Below are positions 1 through 8,770 of a stretch of 64,000 bases of DNA, one piece after another. Each line of letters starts with the position of its first letter. The first letter of the stretch is position 1. The stretch is from Nonomuraea spiralis (GTDB lineage: Bacteria; Actinomycetota; Actinomycetes; Streptosporangiales; Streptosporangiaceae). The position numbers and the translations under genes were made by a program. The notes under the pieces were generated by a model, which had not been told where the DNA came from, ran no database searches, and saw only the letters and a program-made list of their open reading frames with translations. The stretch covers positions 434,001 through 498,000 of the forward strand of contig NZ_BMRC01000004.1 in NCBI RefSeq assembly GCF_014648435.1. The letters run 5' to 3'.

Positions 1-1043
1 GCAACAGCCACAACGTCGGCCCGTCCGTCGACGTGATCAAGGCCACGGCCCAGTCGGTCAACACCGCGTACGTGTCGATGGCGTTCAAGCTGCCCAACCA
101 GCTCGACGACGTGAAGGACCTGGTGGAGTCCGCCGGGTTCGACCAGGGCCGCATGGAGCAGGATGTCAAGGACCACCACTTCCAGTTCGCCATCGGCAGC
201 GCCCTGGTGAAGCCGGTCGAGCAGGCCGCCGGGTACTCGATCTTCGCCAACGGCGGCAAGTACACCAAGTACCACGTGGTGCAGGACGTCAGGCTCAACA
301 AGCAGGTCGTCTACCCCGAGCAGCGCACCTCGACCAGGGTCATCGACGCCGAGGTGGCCGCCGACGCGACGGTCGCCATGCAGGAGGTGCTGAGGAGCGG
401 CACCGCGCACGGCCAGGGGCTCGGCAACCGGCCCGCGGCCGGCAAGACCGGCACCAACAACAACGAGAAGGAAGCCTGGTTCGTCGGCTACACGCCGCAG
501 ATCTCGACGGCGGTCGGGTTCTACCGCGAGCGGTGCGTGACGAAGAAGGGCAAGATCGTCCAGCCGGAGCACTCCAACTGCCCGGAGACCCCCCGCGGCA
601 AGTCGAAGGGGAAGTACGGCCCGAACAACAAGTACACCACGGCCGAGGAGATCTCGCTCGGCTTCGAGGGCGCCGGCCCGCCCACCGCGACCTGGCGGCG
701 GTTCATGCTCGCCGCGCACGAGGGCAAGCCGATCGAGCAGTTCCCGCAGAAGGCCGACATCGGCCTGCCGGAGAACATCGTGCCGCGCCCGGTGCCGACG
801 CCGACGCCGACCGCCACGAACCCGCTCGACGACGGAGGTAACCCGTTCGACGACGGCAACCAGCAGGACTGCCTCGTCGCGCCGTGCAACGACGACAACG
901 GCGACGTGTCCGACGACTCGCAGGACACCGGGATCCCCGAGGCCGACGACCACGGCATCCTGAGCGGCGGCGGGGGCGGCAGGGTGCCCGACTCCCGCCC
1001 GTCGGGCTCCTGGCCGATGAACGCCCGGCACGAGGAGTGGTGA
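1..1043 (+). CDS. Penicillin-binding protein, class A type, C-terminal part (5' end outside window)
   Basis: This is the transpeptidase end of a peptidoglycan synthase that cross-links stem peptides outside the membrane. The frame is open from base 3, so the glycosyltransferase half and the catalytic SxxK lie upstream of the window. Visible motifs are SVN (the SxN motif, near base 55) and KTGT (near base 450), followed by the usual WFVGYTPQ stretch. The C terminus is a long Pro/Thr then Asp/Asn-rich tail with two Cys, typical of actinobacterial PBPs and probably in the wall space. The stop overlaps the GTG of the next gene (GTGA), so the two are probably translationally coupled. Class A rather than class B is inferred from the motif context and tail. 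Confidence 0.9.
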   Translation, partial: NSHNVGPSVDVIKATAQSVNTAYVSMAFKLPNQLDDVKDLVESAGFDQGRMEQDVKDHHFQFAIGSALVKPVEQAAGYSIFANGGKYTKYHVVQDVRLNKQVVYPEQRTSTRVIDAEVAADATVAMQEVLRSGTAHGQGLGNRPAAGKTGTNNNEKEAWFVGYTPQISTAVGFYRERCVTKKGKIVQPEHSNCPETPRGKSKGKYGPNNKYTTAEEISLGFEGAGPPTATWRRFMLAAHEGKPIEQFPQKADIGLPENIVPRPVPTPTPTATNPLDDGGNPFDDGNQQDCLVAPCNDDNGDVSDDSQDTGIPEADDHGILSGGGGGRVPDSRPSGSWPMNARHEEW

Positions 1044-2356
1044 CGACCACCGAGGTACGCGCCCCTTTGGTGGCGCGTACTGTGCCGTACCTGCCTCTGG
1101 GGCTGATCGCGGCCCTGGGGGCCACCCTGGCCTACCTGGTGCGCCTGCCCTGCCGGACCGGCGGATGGAACGACCAGGTCCAGACGTACACGAACTTCTG
1201 TTACACCGACATCTTCCCGCTGTACTTCGACCGGCAGCTCGCGACCCAGAACCCGTACTTCGCCGACGTGCCCTTCGACAAGCAGGTCGAATACCCGGTG
1301 GTGCTCGGCGAGGTGATGCAGGTCATCGCCTGGATCGCGCGGAAGCTGGAGTTCGACCAGGTCGCCCAGGCCGTCAGGTTCTACGACATCACGGTCGTCC
1401 TGCTCGGCATCTGCCTCGTGGCCGGCGTCCTGCTGATGGCGGCGGTGGCCGGGCCCGCCCGGCGGTGGGACGCCCTCTGGTACGCGATCTCGCCCGCGGT
1501 GATCCTGGCCGCGTACATCAACTGGGACCTGGTCGCCGGCGCGCTGTCGATGGGCATGCTGCTGGCCTGGGCACGCAGGCGGCAGGTGCTCGCGGGCGTG
1601 TTGCTGGGGCTGGCGATCGCGACCAAGTTCTACCCGCTGATGTTCCTCGGCGCGCTGTTCCTGCTCACGCTGCGGACCGCGCGCTGGCGGCCGTTCCTGG
1701 TGTCGGCGGCGTCGGCCGCCGGCGCCTGGCTCGTGGTGAACGTGCCCTTCATGATCTTCGCCTGGGACGGCTGGCGCCGCTTCTACGTCTTCTCCCAGGA
1801 ACGCGGGATCGACTGGGGATCGCCGTGGTTGTTCTTCCAGCGCAAGGGCTGGGGCATCCTGGGCGAGGGCGACGTCAGCACGATGGGCATGGTGGCGCTG
1901 GCCGCGCTGTGCCTGGGCATCGCCGTGCTGGCGCTCACCGCGCCGCGCCGGCCCAGGCTGGCGCAGATCTGCTTCCTCGCGCTGGCCGCGTTCATGATGA
2001 CGAACAAGGTGTGGTCGCCGCAGTTCGTGTTGTGGCTGGTGCCGTTCGCGGTGCTGGCCAGGCCCAGGTGGAAGCCGCTGGTGTTGTGGCAGCTCGCCGA
2101 GGTCTGGTACTTCGCGGCGATCTGGCTCTACCTGCTCTCCCAGCCGCCTCTCAGCAGGAACGACCTGGGCATCGAGGACGACACGTACTTCACCGCGGTC
2201 TGGGGGCGGGTGATCACCATTGCGATCATGATGGCGTTCGTCGTCCGTGACATCCTGCGTCCGGAGCGGGACGTCGTACGCCAGGACGGCGTCGACGACC
2301 AGGCCGGCGGGGTGTTCGACGACGCTCCCGACCGATTCGTCCTGACGACGCGATGA
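1040..2356 (+). CDS. Polytopic membrane glycosyltransferase, GT87/DUF2029-like
   Basis: A roughly 438-residue integral membrane protein with about ten hydrophobic helices. It has an aromatic/acidic extracellular loop after the first helix and the NWDLVAG-type motif seen in GT-C polyprenyl-phosphate-mannose-dependent transferases (GT87 family). The acceptor is unknown; lipid-linked or wall glycans are likely. I chose the GTG at 1040 because it overlaps the upstream TGA and follows GAGGA; GTG 1037 is the alternative. It forms an operon with the preceding PBP gene and the next transferase gene, which suggests an envelope-assembly role. GT87 membership is inferred from topology and motif, not from a search. 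Confidence 0.75.
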   Translation: MTTTEVRAPLVARTVPYLPLGLIAALGATLAYLVRLPCRTGGWNDQVQTYTNFCYTDIFPLYFDRQLATQNPYFADVPFDKQVEYPVVLGEVMQVIAWIARKLEFDQVAQAVRFYDITVVLLGICLVAGVLLMAAVAGPARRWDALWYAISPAVILAAYINWDLVAGALSMGMLLAWARRRQVLAGVLLGLAIATKFYPLMFLGALFLLTLRTARWRPFLVSAASAAGAWLVVNVPFMIFAWDGWRRFYVFSQERGIDWGSPWLFFQRKGWGILGEGDVSTMGMVALAALCLGIAVLALTAPRRPRLAQICFLALAAFMMTNKVWSPQFVLWLVPFAVLARPRWKPLVLWQLAEVWYFAAIWLYLLSQPPLSRNDLGIEDDTYFTAVWGRVITIAIMMAFVVRDILRPERDVVRQDGVDDQAGGVFDDAPDRFVLTTR

Positions 2357-3417
2357 TCACCCGCTCGGCCGCCCGGGACGCGCTGTTGTTGTGGCTCGGC
2401 TCGCGGACCGGGCTCCTGGTGTCGACGCTGCTCGGCGTGTCCTTCGCCGAGTACGCCGGCAAATGGCGTCAATGGGACGCCGGCCTGTTCATCACGATCG
2501 CCCAGTACGGCTACGACGGCGAACCGGGCAAGCCGCACGACGACGGCCTGCCCGCGTTCTTCCCCGGCCTGCCGGTCGCGCTGCGGGCGGTGCATCTCGT
2601 GGTGCCCGACTGGGCGGCGAGCGGGCTGCTGGTCTCGCTGGTCGCCGGGGCGGTGGCCATGGTCGCGCTGGCCAGGCTGGCCGAGTTCGAGGGCGCGACC
2701 GGCTGGATGGCGGTGCTGGCGCTGCTGCTGTTCCCGATGGCGGTGTTCCTGGCCGCGGGATACAGCGAGCCGCTGTTCCTGGCCTTCGCGATCCCCGCGT
2801 GGCTGGCCGCCCGGCTGGGACGCTGGCCGGAGGCGGTGCTGCTGGCGGCGGGGGCGTCGTGCGTGCGGATCACCGGGCTGTTCCTGGCGGTCGCGCTGGT
2901 CGTGGAGTTCGTCAGGCGCAAGGAGTCGTGGCGGCGGGCCGGATGGCTGGTGGTGCCGTTCCTTCCGCTGGTGGCGTACTCGTTCTACCACTACCGCAGG
3001 TCGGGCGACTGGCTGGCTTGGAAGCACGCGCAGGAGGCCGGCTGGGGACGCGACTTCGCCTGGCCGTGGGAGGCGTGGCGGACGACCTGGCAGTCGGCCA
3101 TGGGCGGTGACGACTTCGCGGTGGCCTTCCGGATGGAGATCGCTGCCGCCGTGCTGGCGGTGGGCGTGCTGGTGTGGCTGCTGGCGCTGCGCAGGTGGGG
3201 TGAGGCCGCCTACTGCGGGTTGCAGGCCGCGGCGCTGATGACGTCGGCGTACTACCTGTCGATCCCGCGTTCGCTGCTGCTGTGGTTCCCGCTGTGGGTC
3301 CTGGTCGCGAAGGTGGCGACCAGGAAACCGTGGGTGCTTGTCCTCTATGCGATGGTCTGCGGGCCGCTCATGTATCTGAACGCGGCCCGCTTCCTCACGG
3401 GCGCCTGGGCGGGGTGA
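2353..3417 (+). CDS. PIG-V-like membrane mannosyltransferase
   Basis: A 354-residue membrane protein. A long loop after the first helix carries RQWDAGLFITIAQYGY and then AFFPGLP, the WD...A..GY...FPGLP signature of PIG-V/GPI-mannosyltransferase-II-like GT-C enzymes, which use polyprenyl-phospho-mannose. Eight or more hydrophobic segments follow. ATG 2353 overlaps the upstream stop (ATGA), so the two transferases are coupled. In actinobacteria such proteins modify lipoglycans or glycoproteins; the actual acceptor cannot be read from the sequence. Confidence 0.75.
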   Translation: MITRSAARDALLLWLGSRTGLLVSTLLGVSFAEYAGKWRQWDAGLFITIAQYGYDGEPGKPHDDGLPAFFPGLPVALRAVHLVVPDWAASGLLVSLVAGAVAMVALARLAEFEGATGWMAVLALLLFPMAVFLAAGYSEPLFLAFAIPAWLAARLGRWPEAVLLAAGASCVRITGLFLAVALVVEFVRRKESWRRAGWLVVPFLPLVAYSFYHYRRSGDWLAWKHAQEAGWGRDFAWPWEAWRTTWQSAMGGDDFAVAFRMEIAAAVLAVGVLVWLLALRRWGEAAYCGLQAAALMTSAYYLSIPRSLLLWFPLWVLVAKVATRKPWVLVLYAMVCGPLMYLNAARFLTGAWAG

Positions 3418-3456
3418 TCTCTCTACCCGTTTCTTCGCCTCGGTAATCCAGGGAAG

Positions 3457-3465
3457 TTATCCACA
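3457..3465 (+). promoter_or_regulatory. Perfect DnaA-box sequence TTATCCACA
   Basis: An exact TTATCCACA nonamer lies in the 80-nt gap between the convergent glycosyltransferase and nfo genes. It is an isolated site, so it is not an origin by itself. It could titrate DnaA or be a chance match. Confidence 0.35.
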
Positions 3466-3497
3466 GGCTGTGTGTTTTCCCTTGGGGGCTCTCGCGT

Positions 3498-4241
3498 TCA
3501 GAGGTTCTTGCGCAGGAAGGCGATGTCGTCGGCCTGGCCCTCGCCCGGCGTCTCCACCACGACCGGGGCGCCCGCCGCGCGGCAGACCGCCAGGATCAGC
3601 TCGGGGTCGATCTTCCCCTGGCCCAGGTTGGCGTGCCGGTCGGCGCCGGAGTCGAAGTCGTCGCGCGAGTCGTTGCAGTGGACGAGGTCGATGCGGCCGG
3701 TGATGGCCTTGACCCGGTCGACCAGGTCGACCAGCTCCTCGCCGCCCGCGTGCGCGTGACAGGTGTCGAGGCAGAAGCCCACGTCGAAGCCGTCGAGCGC
3801 GTCCCACAGCCGGGCGATGCGCTCCAGCTTGCGGGCCATCGCGTTGCCGCCGCCCGCGGTGTTCTCGATGAGCACGGGGATCGGGCACTCCATGCGCTCG
3901 AACACCTTGCGCCAGTTGTCGAAGCCCACCTGCGGGTCGTCGCTCTTGTTGACGTGGCCGCCGTGCACGACCAGGCCCTTCGCGCCGAGCCCCGCCGCCG
4001 CCTTCAGGTGCTGTTCGAGCAGCTTGCGGCTGGGGATCCTGATGCGGTTGTTCGTCGTGGCGACGTTGATCAGGTAGGGGGCGTGGATGTAGATGTCGAC
4101 GCCCTCGACCGGCTTGGCCGGCAACACCGGCTTGTCATAGCCCTGGGGGTCGCCGAGGAAGAACTGCACGACCTCCGCCCCGACCCGCCCGGCGTGAGCG
4201 GCGGGATCGTCCTGGTCGACGTGGGCTCCGATACGCAGCAT
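3498..4241 (-). CDS. nfo: Probable deoxyribonuclease IV (AP endonuclease family 2)
   Basis: A 247-residue TIM-barrel endonuclease IV that would cleave DNA 5' of abasic sites in base excision repair. The metal-site motifs are in the right order: HAPYLIN, HGGHVN, ENTAGGGNA, FCLDTCHAHAGG, HCNDS and DRHANLGQGKI. These give the His, Glu and Asp ligands of the trinuclear zinc site. The frame stays open upstream to 4316, but the family N terminus (MLRIGAHV) begins at 4241. No clear ribosome-binding site precedes it. It is slightly shorter than the usual 280-residue form. It is convergent with the glycosyltransferase operon and divergent from the 59-residue membrane protein gene. Confidence 0.85.
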   Translation of the reverse strand: MLRIGAHVDQDDPAAHAGRVGAEVVQFFLGDPQGYDKPVLPAKPVEGVDIYIHAPYLINVATTNNRIRIPSRKLLEQHLKAAAGLGAKGLVVHGGHVNKSDDPQVGFDNWRKVFERMECPIPVLIENTAGGGNAMARKLERIARLWDALDGFDVGFCLDTCHAHAGGEELVDLVDRVKAITGRIDLVHCNDSRDDFDSGADRHANLGQGKIDPELILAVCRAAGAPVVVETPGEGQADDIAFLRKNL

Positions 4242-4316
4242 GTCAAGGAGCTTATCCGTTTGCCGGTACCGCACCGGGGAAGTCGCCGAGCACCCCCTAC
4301 CCCAAGGAGAACGCAC

Positions 4317-4496
4317 ATGACACGCTGGCGGCTGCGGGCGCTGATCTTATTCGTCTACGTGATCATCGGGATCTACGTCGCCTGGATCCACGACTACATC
4401 ACCCCGGGTCTCCTCCGGGACGTCGCCGAGGCCCTGCTCGCGGTGTTCCTCTGGTTCCTGGTCCTGCTCGGGATCGACCTGCACATCGGCAGGTGA
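4317..4496 (+). CDS. Small two-helix membrane protein, unknown function
   Basis: A 59-residue protein with a basic N terminus and two hydrophobic segments (about residues 7-24 and 37-53) separated by a short HDYITPG loop. ATG 4317 has a good ribosome-binding site (AAGGAGA, 7 nt upstream), and a strong terminator follows the stop. I do not recognise the family. Confidence 0.65.
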   Translation: MTRWRLRALILFVYVIIGIYVAWIHDYITPGLLRDVAEALLAVFLWFLVLLGIDLHIGR

Positions 4497-4508
4497 GCCC
4501 ATATAGCC

Positions 4509-4536
4509 GACGGCCCCGGCGTTCACCGGGGCCGTC
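4509..4536 (+). terminator. Hairpin terminator, perfect 11-bp GC stem
   Basis: GACGGCCCCGG and its exact complement flank a 6-nt loop (CGTTCA), 12 nt after the small membrane protein stop and 18 nt before the stop of the convergent gene at 4555. It has no T tract, as is common in high-GC actinobacteria, and probably serves both strands. Confidence 0.7.
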
Positions 4537-4554
4537 CGCCGCAGGCGGGACAGG

Positions 4555-4881
4555 TCACGGGTAGGGCAGGAAGCCGCCGTGGGCGATGCCGAGCACGGCC
4601 CCCACGAACGAGGCCACGAGACCGACGATGTTGACCGAACGCTGAGGCGTGGTCACCGAGATGTACTGCGAGAAGAGACCGACCCCGAACCCGAGCGTGC
4701 CGAGCCAGGACGAGATCATGTGGGCGGCGGGGAAGAATGTGGCGACGAATGCCACGAGACCGCACGCCAGCGTCGCGACCGCCAGGCCGTTCTCCACCGG
4801 GTGAGAGCGCCCGTCGGTGTTGAGCGTGAGCCTGAACCGCTCCCTTTCGGAGGGATGAAGCACATGTGGCACAGCCACCAC
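4555..4881 (-). CDS. Hypothetical membrane protein, 108 residues
   Basis: A cytoplasmic N-terminal segment rich in charged residues is followed by three hydrophobic helices (about residues 32-52, 58-74 and 83-103). The last two helices are separated by a Thr-Pro-Gln-Arg-containing turn. There are no enzyme motifs and I do not recognise the family. It is read away from the rpsF promoter region and shares the hairpin at 4509-4536 as its terminator. Confidence 0.6.
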   Translation of the reverse strand: MVAVPHVLHPSERERFRLTLNTDGRSHPVENGLAVATLACGLVAFVATFFPAAHMISSWLGTLGFGVGLFSQYISVTTPQRSVNIVGLVASFVGAVLGIAHGGFLPYP

Positions 4882-5064
4882 CCCCTTGGTTTCCTACATG
4901 CCTTCCCACCTACTCGCGGCTGGTAACCTGGGCAGCGCTGCGTTGTGATGGGTGACCCATCGCCCCGGGGCGCCGAAATGGGGCGCCGCGGCCCAAACGT
5001 CAGCGTCCTCCTGTCACGGCAGAGTGTCGTGACCGCAAGAGTCCAGAGGAGGTTGGAGTCCCGC

Positions 5065-5355
5065 ATGCGTCGTTACGAAGTAATGGTCATTCTGGACCCT
5101 TCGCTCGATGAGCGCACTGTCGCGCCGTCCCTCGACCAGTTCCTCACCGTGGTCCGCAACGACGGCGGCACCGTGGAGAAGGTCGACGTCTGGGGCCGTC
5201 GCCGCCTTGCCTACGACATCGACAAGAAGTCGGAAGGCATCTACGCCGTCATCGACCTGTCCGCGGAGCCCGCGACGGTCAAGGAGCTCGACCGGCAGAT
5301 GAACCTCAACGAGGGCATCCTGCGTACCAAGGTCCTGCGCCCGGACGTGCACTAA
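5065..5355 (+). CDS. rpsF: 30S ribosomal protein S6
   Basis: A 96-residue S6 beginning [12 protein letters not shown], with the conserved [10 protein letters not shown] and EGIYAVIDL segments. S6 pairs with S18 on the 30S platform. The start is set by the family N terminus and by AGAGGAGG about 13 nt upstream. A 183-nt gap precedes the gene, with a possible -10 box (TAACCT, 4924-4929) and a GC-rich repeated GGCGCC element near 4970-4990. It is the first gene of the classic rpsF-ssb-rpsR-rplI cluster. Confidence 0.97.
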   Translation: MRRYEVMVILDPSLDERTVAPSLDQFLTVVRNDGGTVEKVDVWGRRRLAYDIDKKSEGIYAVIDLSAEPATVKELDRQMNLNEGILRTKVLRPDVH

Positions 5356-5381
5356 CAACAGGAAAGCCGTGAAGCGGACCG

Positions 5382-5413
5382 CCGCCGTGGTCCTCATCGG
5401 AGGACGACGGCGG
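5382..5413 (+). other. Long hairpin between rpsF and ssb
   Basis: A 14-bp stem (13 of 14 positions paired) with an ATCG tetraloop lies in the 168-nt rpsF-ssb spacer. No T tract follows. It may be an attenuator, a processing site or a 3' stability element that lets rpsF and ssb be expressed at different levels. Confidence 0.55.
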
Positions 5414-5523
5414 AGTGACGGGCCGACGAGCGGGTTTGTTGTTGACCACCGGCTTTTTGTCGGAGAACACCCGTACTCTGAGCCGTATCCCAGCGAAGGC
5501 GTGCAGGAAGGCGAGCGCTAGCC

Positions 5524-6069
5524 ATGGCAGCAGGCGACACCGTAATCACCATCGTCGGCAATCTTGTCGACGACCCGGAGCTGCGCTTCACCCCGACGGG
5601 TCAAGCGGTGGCTCGATTCCGCATCGCGTCCACTCCGCGGTTCATGGATCGTCAGACCAACGAGTGGAAGGATGGCGAGAGCCTCTTCCTGACCTGCAAC
5701 GTTTGGCGGCAGGCGGCCGAGAACGCCGCCGAGAGCCTCCAGCGTGGCATGCGGGTCATCGTGCAGGGGCGGCTCAAGCAAAGGTCTTACGAGACCAAGG
5801 AAGGCGAGAAGCGCACGGTCTATGAGGTCGAGGTCGACGAGGTCGGCCCGTCCCTGCGCAACGCCACCGCCAAGGTCAACCGCACCTCCCGCCAGGGCGG
5901 GGGCGGCGGTGGCGGCTTCGGCGGCGGCCCCGCCGACGACCCGTGGGCCTCTGCCACGCCCGCCCCGTCCCAGGGTGGCGGCGGCGGCGGTGGTTTCGGC
6001 GGCGGTGGCGGCGGAAACCAGGGCGGCGGCTTCGGCGGCAACGACTTCAGCGACGAACCGCCTTTCTAA
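5524..6069 (+). CDS. ssb: Single-stranded DNA-binding protein
   Basis: A 181-residue SSB that coats single-stranded DNA in replication, repair and recombination. An OB fold (about residues 1-115; [26 protein letters not shown]) is followed by a Gly-rich linker with several poly-Gly blocks. The acidic tip DFSDEPPF recruits partner proteins. Length and organisation match the essential actinobacterial SsbA. It is the second gene of the ribosomal cluster, after a 168-nt spacer holding a hairpin. Confidence 0.97.
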   Translation: MAAGDTVITIVGNLVDDPELRFTPTGQAVARFRIASTPRFMDRQTNEWKDGESLFLTCNVWRQAAENAAESLQRGMRVIVQGRLKQRSYETKEGEKRTVYEVEVDEVGPSLRNATAKVNRTSRQGGGGGGGFGGGPADDPWASATPAPSQGGGGGGGFGGGGGGNQGGGFGGNDFSDEPPF

Positions 6070-6132
6070 CACCTGTCCACAAGCCCGAGTCCATTCCCGC
6101 CCGAAAGGCGGGGCTCTGAGAGGAGCACCACG

Positions 6133-6369
6133 ATGGCTAAGCCGGCACTGCGCAAGCCCAAGAAGAAGGTTTGCCTGTTCTGCCACGACAAGATCTCATA
6201 CGTCGACTACAAGGACACGGCGCTGCTGCGGAAGTTCATCTCCGACCGCGGCAAGATCCGTGCGCGCCGGGTGACGGGCAACTGCACCCAGCACCAGCGC
6301 GACGTGGCGACCGCGATCAAGAACGCCCGTGAGGTGGCTCTGCTGCCTTACACGAGCACCGCGCGCTAA
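6133..6369 (+). CDS. rpsR: 30S ribosomal protein S18, cysteine-containing (C+) form
   Basis: A 78-residue S18 that binds S6 on the small subunit. It has CLFCHDK near the N terminus and NCTQHQ later, the Cys/His set of the zinc-binding C+ type. Many actinobacteria also carry a zinc-independent copy elsewhere, expressed under zinc limitation; none is in this window. GAGAGGAGCACC precedes ATG 6133. It lies 63 nt after ssb and 14 nt before rplI. Confidence 0.96.
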   Translation: MAKPALRKPKKKVCLFCHDKISYVDYKDTALLRKFISDRGKIRARRVTGNCTQHQRDVATAIKNAREVALLPYTSTAR

Positions 6370-6383
6370 GGAGGTCTGTCGAC

Positions 6384-6830
6384 ATGAAGCTCATCCTCAC
6401 CAACGAGGTCTCCGGCCTCGGCGCCCCTGGCGACGTCGTCGAGGTCAAGGACGGCTACGGCCGTAACTACCTCATCCCGCGCGGCTACGCCATGCGCTGG
6501 ACGCGTGGCGCCGAGCGCCAGATCGAGACCATCAAGAAGGCTCGCGACGCTCGCGAGATCCGCGACATCGGCACCGCCAAGGAGGTCGCCGGCCAGCTCG
6601 GCGCCCTGCGCGTGCGGCTGACCACGCGCGCGGGCGACTCGGGCCGGCTGTTCGGCTCGATCACCACGGGCGACATCGCCGACGCCGTCAAGGCCGCCGG
6701 TGGTCCGGTCCTCGACCGCCGTCGCATCGAGATCCGCAACCCGATCAAGAGCGTCGGGTCGCACAAGATCACCGTCAAGCTCCACCCCGAGGTGTCGGCG
6801 TCCGTCGACGTCGACGTCGTGGCCGGCTGA
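6384..6830 (+). CDS. rplI: 50S ribosomal protein L9
   Basis: A 148-residue L9 with the signature [38 protein letters not shown] N-terminal domain, a long connecting helix (about residues 40-75) and a C-terminal rRNA-binding domain. AAGGAGG lies about 9 nt before ATG 6384. It is the last gene of the rpsF cluster and is followed directly by a textbook terminator. Confidence 0.97.
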   Translation: MKLILTNEVSGLGAPGDVVEVKDGYGRNYLIPRGYAMRWTRGAERQIETIKKARDAREIRDIGTAKEVAGQLGALRVRLTTRAGDSGRLFGSITTGDIADAVKAAGGPVLDRRRIEIRNPIKSVGSHKITVKLHPEVSASVDVDVVAG

Positions 6831-6844
6831 CAACGGCTGATCAG

Positions 6845-6873
6845 GCCCCTCTCCTCGCGGAGAGGGGCTTTTT
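6845..6873 (+). terminator. Rho-independent terminator after rplI
   Basis: A perfect 10-bp stem (GCCCCTCTCC / GGAGAGGGGC) with a TCGC loop is followed by five T's. It closes the rpsF-ssb-rpsR-rplI operon. Confidence 0.92.
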
Positions 6874-6996
6874 CGTGTTCGGGGGCCGGCCGGGTGGCAC
6901 GCTCGCCGGCCCTTCTGCGGCGGGACGCCGCGACGCCGGCCGGGGTGTGGCCGACGGCCGTGGTGACCTGCGCACTTATTTCCTATTCGGGCCGCG

Positions 6997-7002
6997 TAGA
7001 AT
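6997..7002 (+). promoter_or_regulatory. Putative -10 box (TAGAAT) for the amino-acid ABC transporter operon
   Basis: TAGAAT lies 42 nt before ATG 7044, downstream of the rplI terminator. The -35 region is not clear. It is the best candidate promoter in this gap. Confidence 0.4.
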
Positions 7003-7043
7003 GCCTGCGTTCTTGTGTGTGCGTTCCCCCTGGAGGCTCTGCC

Positions 7044-7913
7044 ATGGCCCGTTCCTCGATGCTGCTCGCGATCGGTGTGCTCGCGGTAGGGGCCGTCGCA
7101 TGTGCCCCGGCGGACCAGCCGGCGAGCCCGGCCACGGCGACCGGCTCGTCCACCGCCGCCGCCTGCGCCAAGGAGCAGCTCAAGCTCGTCAACGCGGGCA
7201 AGCTGACCGTCGGCACCGACAAGCCGGCCTACGAGCCGTGGTTCAAGGACGACGACCCGAACAACGGGCAGGGGTTCGAGAGCGCGGTGGCGTTCGCGGT
7301 GGCCGGCGAGCTCGGGTTCGACCGGACCGAGGTGCAGTGGAGCACCGTCAAGTTCGATTCGGCGTTCGCGCCGGGGGCCAAGCAGTTCGACTTCGACGTC
7401 AACCAGGTCTCGATCAACCCCGACCGCGCCAAGGCCGTCGACTTCAGCAAGGGCTACTACACGGTCAAGCAGGCCGTCGTGGCGATCAAGGGCAGTAAGT
7501 TCGCCGAGGCGAAGAGCGTGGCCGAGCTGAAGGACGCCAAATTCGGCGTCCAGGTCGGCACGACGTCGCTGGCCGGCGTCAAGGAGGTCGTCAAGCCGAC
7601 CGCCGAGCCCAACGTCTACAACGACCAGGTCGACGCCGTGAACGCGCTGAAGAACAAGCAGGTGGACGCCATCGTCGTCGACCTGCCCACCGCGTTCTAC
7701 GTCACGGCCGCCCAGGTGGAGAACTCCAAGATCGTCGGTCAGTTCAGCTCGACCGGCGGCACGCCGGAGGAGTTCGGGCTGGTCATGGAGAAGGGCAGCG
7801 CGCTCAAGCCCTGCGTCGACAAGGCCGTCGACTCCCTGAAGTCGAAGGGTGAGCTGGCGAAGATCGAGCAGGAGTGGCTGGGTTCGGCGGCGGGCGCGCC
7901 CGAGCTGTCGTGA
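7044..7913 (+). CDS. Amino-acid ABC transporter substrate-binding lipoprotein
   Basis: A 289-residue SBP_bac_3-type protein that captures a polar amino acid outside the membrane. The start at 7044 has GGAGG upstream and gives a lipoprotein signal ending AVAC (Cys20). A low-complexity Ala/Thr/Ser linker follows, then LTVGTDKPAYEPWF, FEVNQVSINPDRAKAVDFSKGYY-like (here FDVNQ), and GVQVGTTS. The frame is open further upstream but has no second signal. It is coupled to the permease gene by a GTGA overlap. The substrate (Gln, Glu, Arg or similar) is not determinable. Confidence 0.9.
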   Translation: MARSSMLLAIGVLAVGAVACAPADQPASPATATGSSTAAACAKEQLKLVNAGKLTVGTDKPAYEPWFKDDDPNNGQGFESAVAFAVAGELGFDRTEVQWSTVKFDSAFAPGAKQFDFDVNQVSINPDRAKAVDFSKGYYTVKQAVVAIKGSKFAEAKSVAELKDAKFGVQVGTTSLAGVKEVVKPTAEPNVYNDQVDAVNALKNKQVDAIVVDLPTAFYVTAAQVENSKIVGQFSSTGGTPEEFGLVMEKGSALKPCVDKAVDSLKSKGELAKIEQEWLGSAAGAPELS

Positions 7914-8770
7914 GCCCGACCAGTAAGCCCGTGAGCGAGTACGTCCCCTCGCAGCGGCAGCTTGAGCGCGAGCGGGTCCGCAGGTCGCGGGCGCGCCGCT
8001 CGGCCTCGATCGCGACGGCCTCGACGATCGTGTTCGTCGTCCTGGTCGTCGTTCTGGCCACGAACTCGCCCGGCTGGCCCCGGGTGCGGGAGTCGTTCTT
8101 CTCGCCCGAGTGGTTCGTCAAGGCGCTGCCCGAGGTGCTGGACGGCTTCCTGCTCAACATCAAGATGTTCCTGATCGCCGAGCCGCTGATCCTGATCGTC
8201 GGGCTGCTGGTGGCGCTGGCCAGGGGCATCACCGCGCCCGCGTTCTTCCCGATCAGGGCCCTGGCCACGCTCTACACCGACGTCTTCCGCGGCGTGCCGA
8301 CGATCCTGGTCATCTACCTCGTCGGGTTCGGGCTGCCCGCACTGCGGTTGCAGGGCATCCCGACGGACCTGGCGACGCTGGGCGTGATCTCGCTGACGCT
8401 GTCGTACGGCGCGTACGTGGCCGAGGTGTTCCGCTCCGGCATCGAGTCGGTGCACCCCAGCCAGGTCGCGGCCGCCCGTTCGCTGGGCCTGAGCCACGTC
8501 AAGACCATGCGGTTCGTCGTGCTCCCGCAGGCCACCCGCCGGGTCGTGCCGCCGCTGCTCAACGACTTCGTCTCGCTGCAGAAGGACACCGCGCTGGTGG
8601 CCACCATCGGGCCGCTGGAGGCGCTCAGGCAGGCCCAGATCATCGTCCAGAGCAAGTTCAACTACACCCCCTACCTGGTCGCCTCGCTGCTGTTCATCCT
8701 GCTCACGATCCCGATAGCCAGGTTCACCGACCATCTGGCCGCCCGTACGCGCAGGAGGCGTGGCGCATGA
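7910..8770 (+). CDS. Amino-acid ABC transporter permease
   Basis: A 286-residue His/Glu/Gln/Arg/opine-family permease. After a basic cytoplasmic N terminus and a first helix (about residues 38-60) come four to five helices with the motif VFRGVPTILVIYLV. The EAA loop (SGIESVHPSQVAAARSLGLS) docks the ATPase. GTG 7910 overlaps the upstream stop, and the stop overlaps the ATPase ATG. A single permease gene implies a homodimer. Confidence 0.9.
   Translation: MSPTSKPVSEYVPSQRQLERERVRRSRARRSASIATASTIVFVVLVVVLATNSPGWPRVRESFFSPEWFVKALPEVLDGFLLNIKMFLIAEPLILIVGLLVALARGITAPAFFPIRALATLYTDVFRGVPTILVIYLVGFGLPALRLQGIPTDLATLGVISLTLSYGAYVAEVFRSGIESVHPSQVAAARSLGLSHVKTMRFVVLPQATRRVVPPLLNDFVSLQKDTALVATIGPLEALRQAQIIVQSKFNYTPYLVASLLFILLTIPIARFTDHLAARTRRRRGA

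Noticed and set aside
3457..3465. Replication origin at the perfect DnaA box
   Set aside because: A single box without clustering, AT-rich element or dnaA/dnaN linkage; kept only as an isolated site.
5890..6060. Frameshift or assembly problem in the Gly-rich part of ssb
   Set aside because: Poly-Gly linkers are normal in actinobacterial SSB, and the frame reaches the correct acidic DEPPF end.
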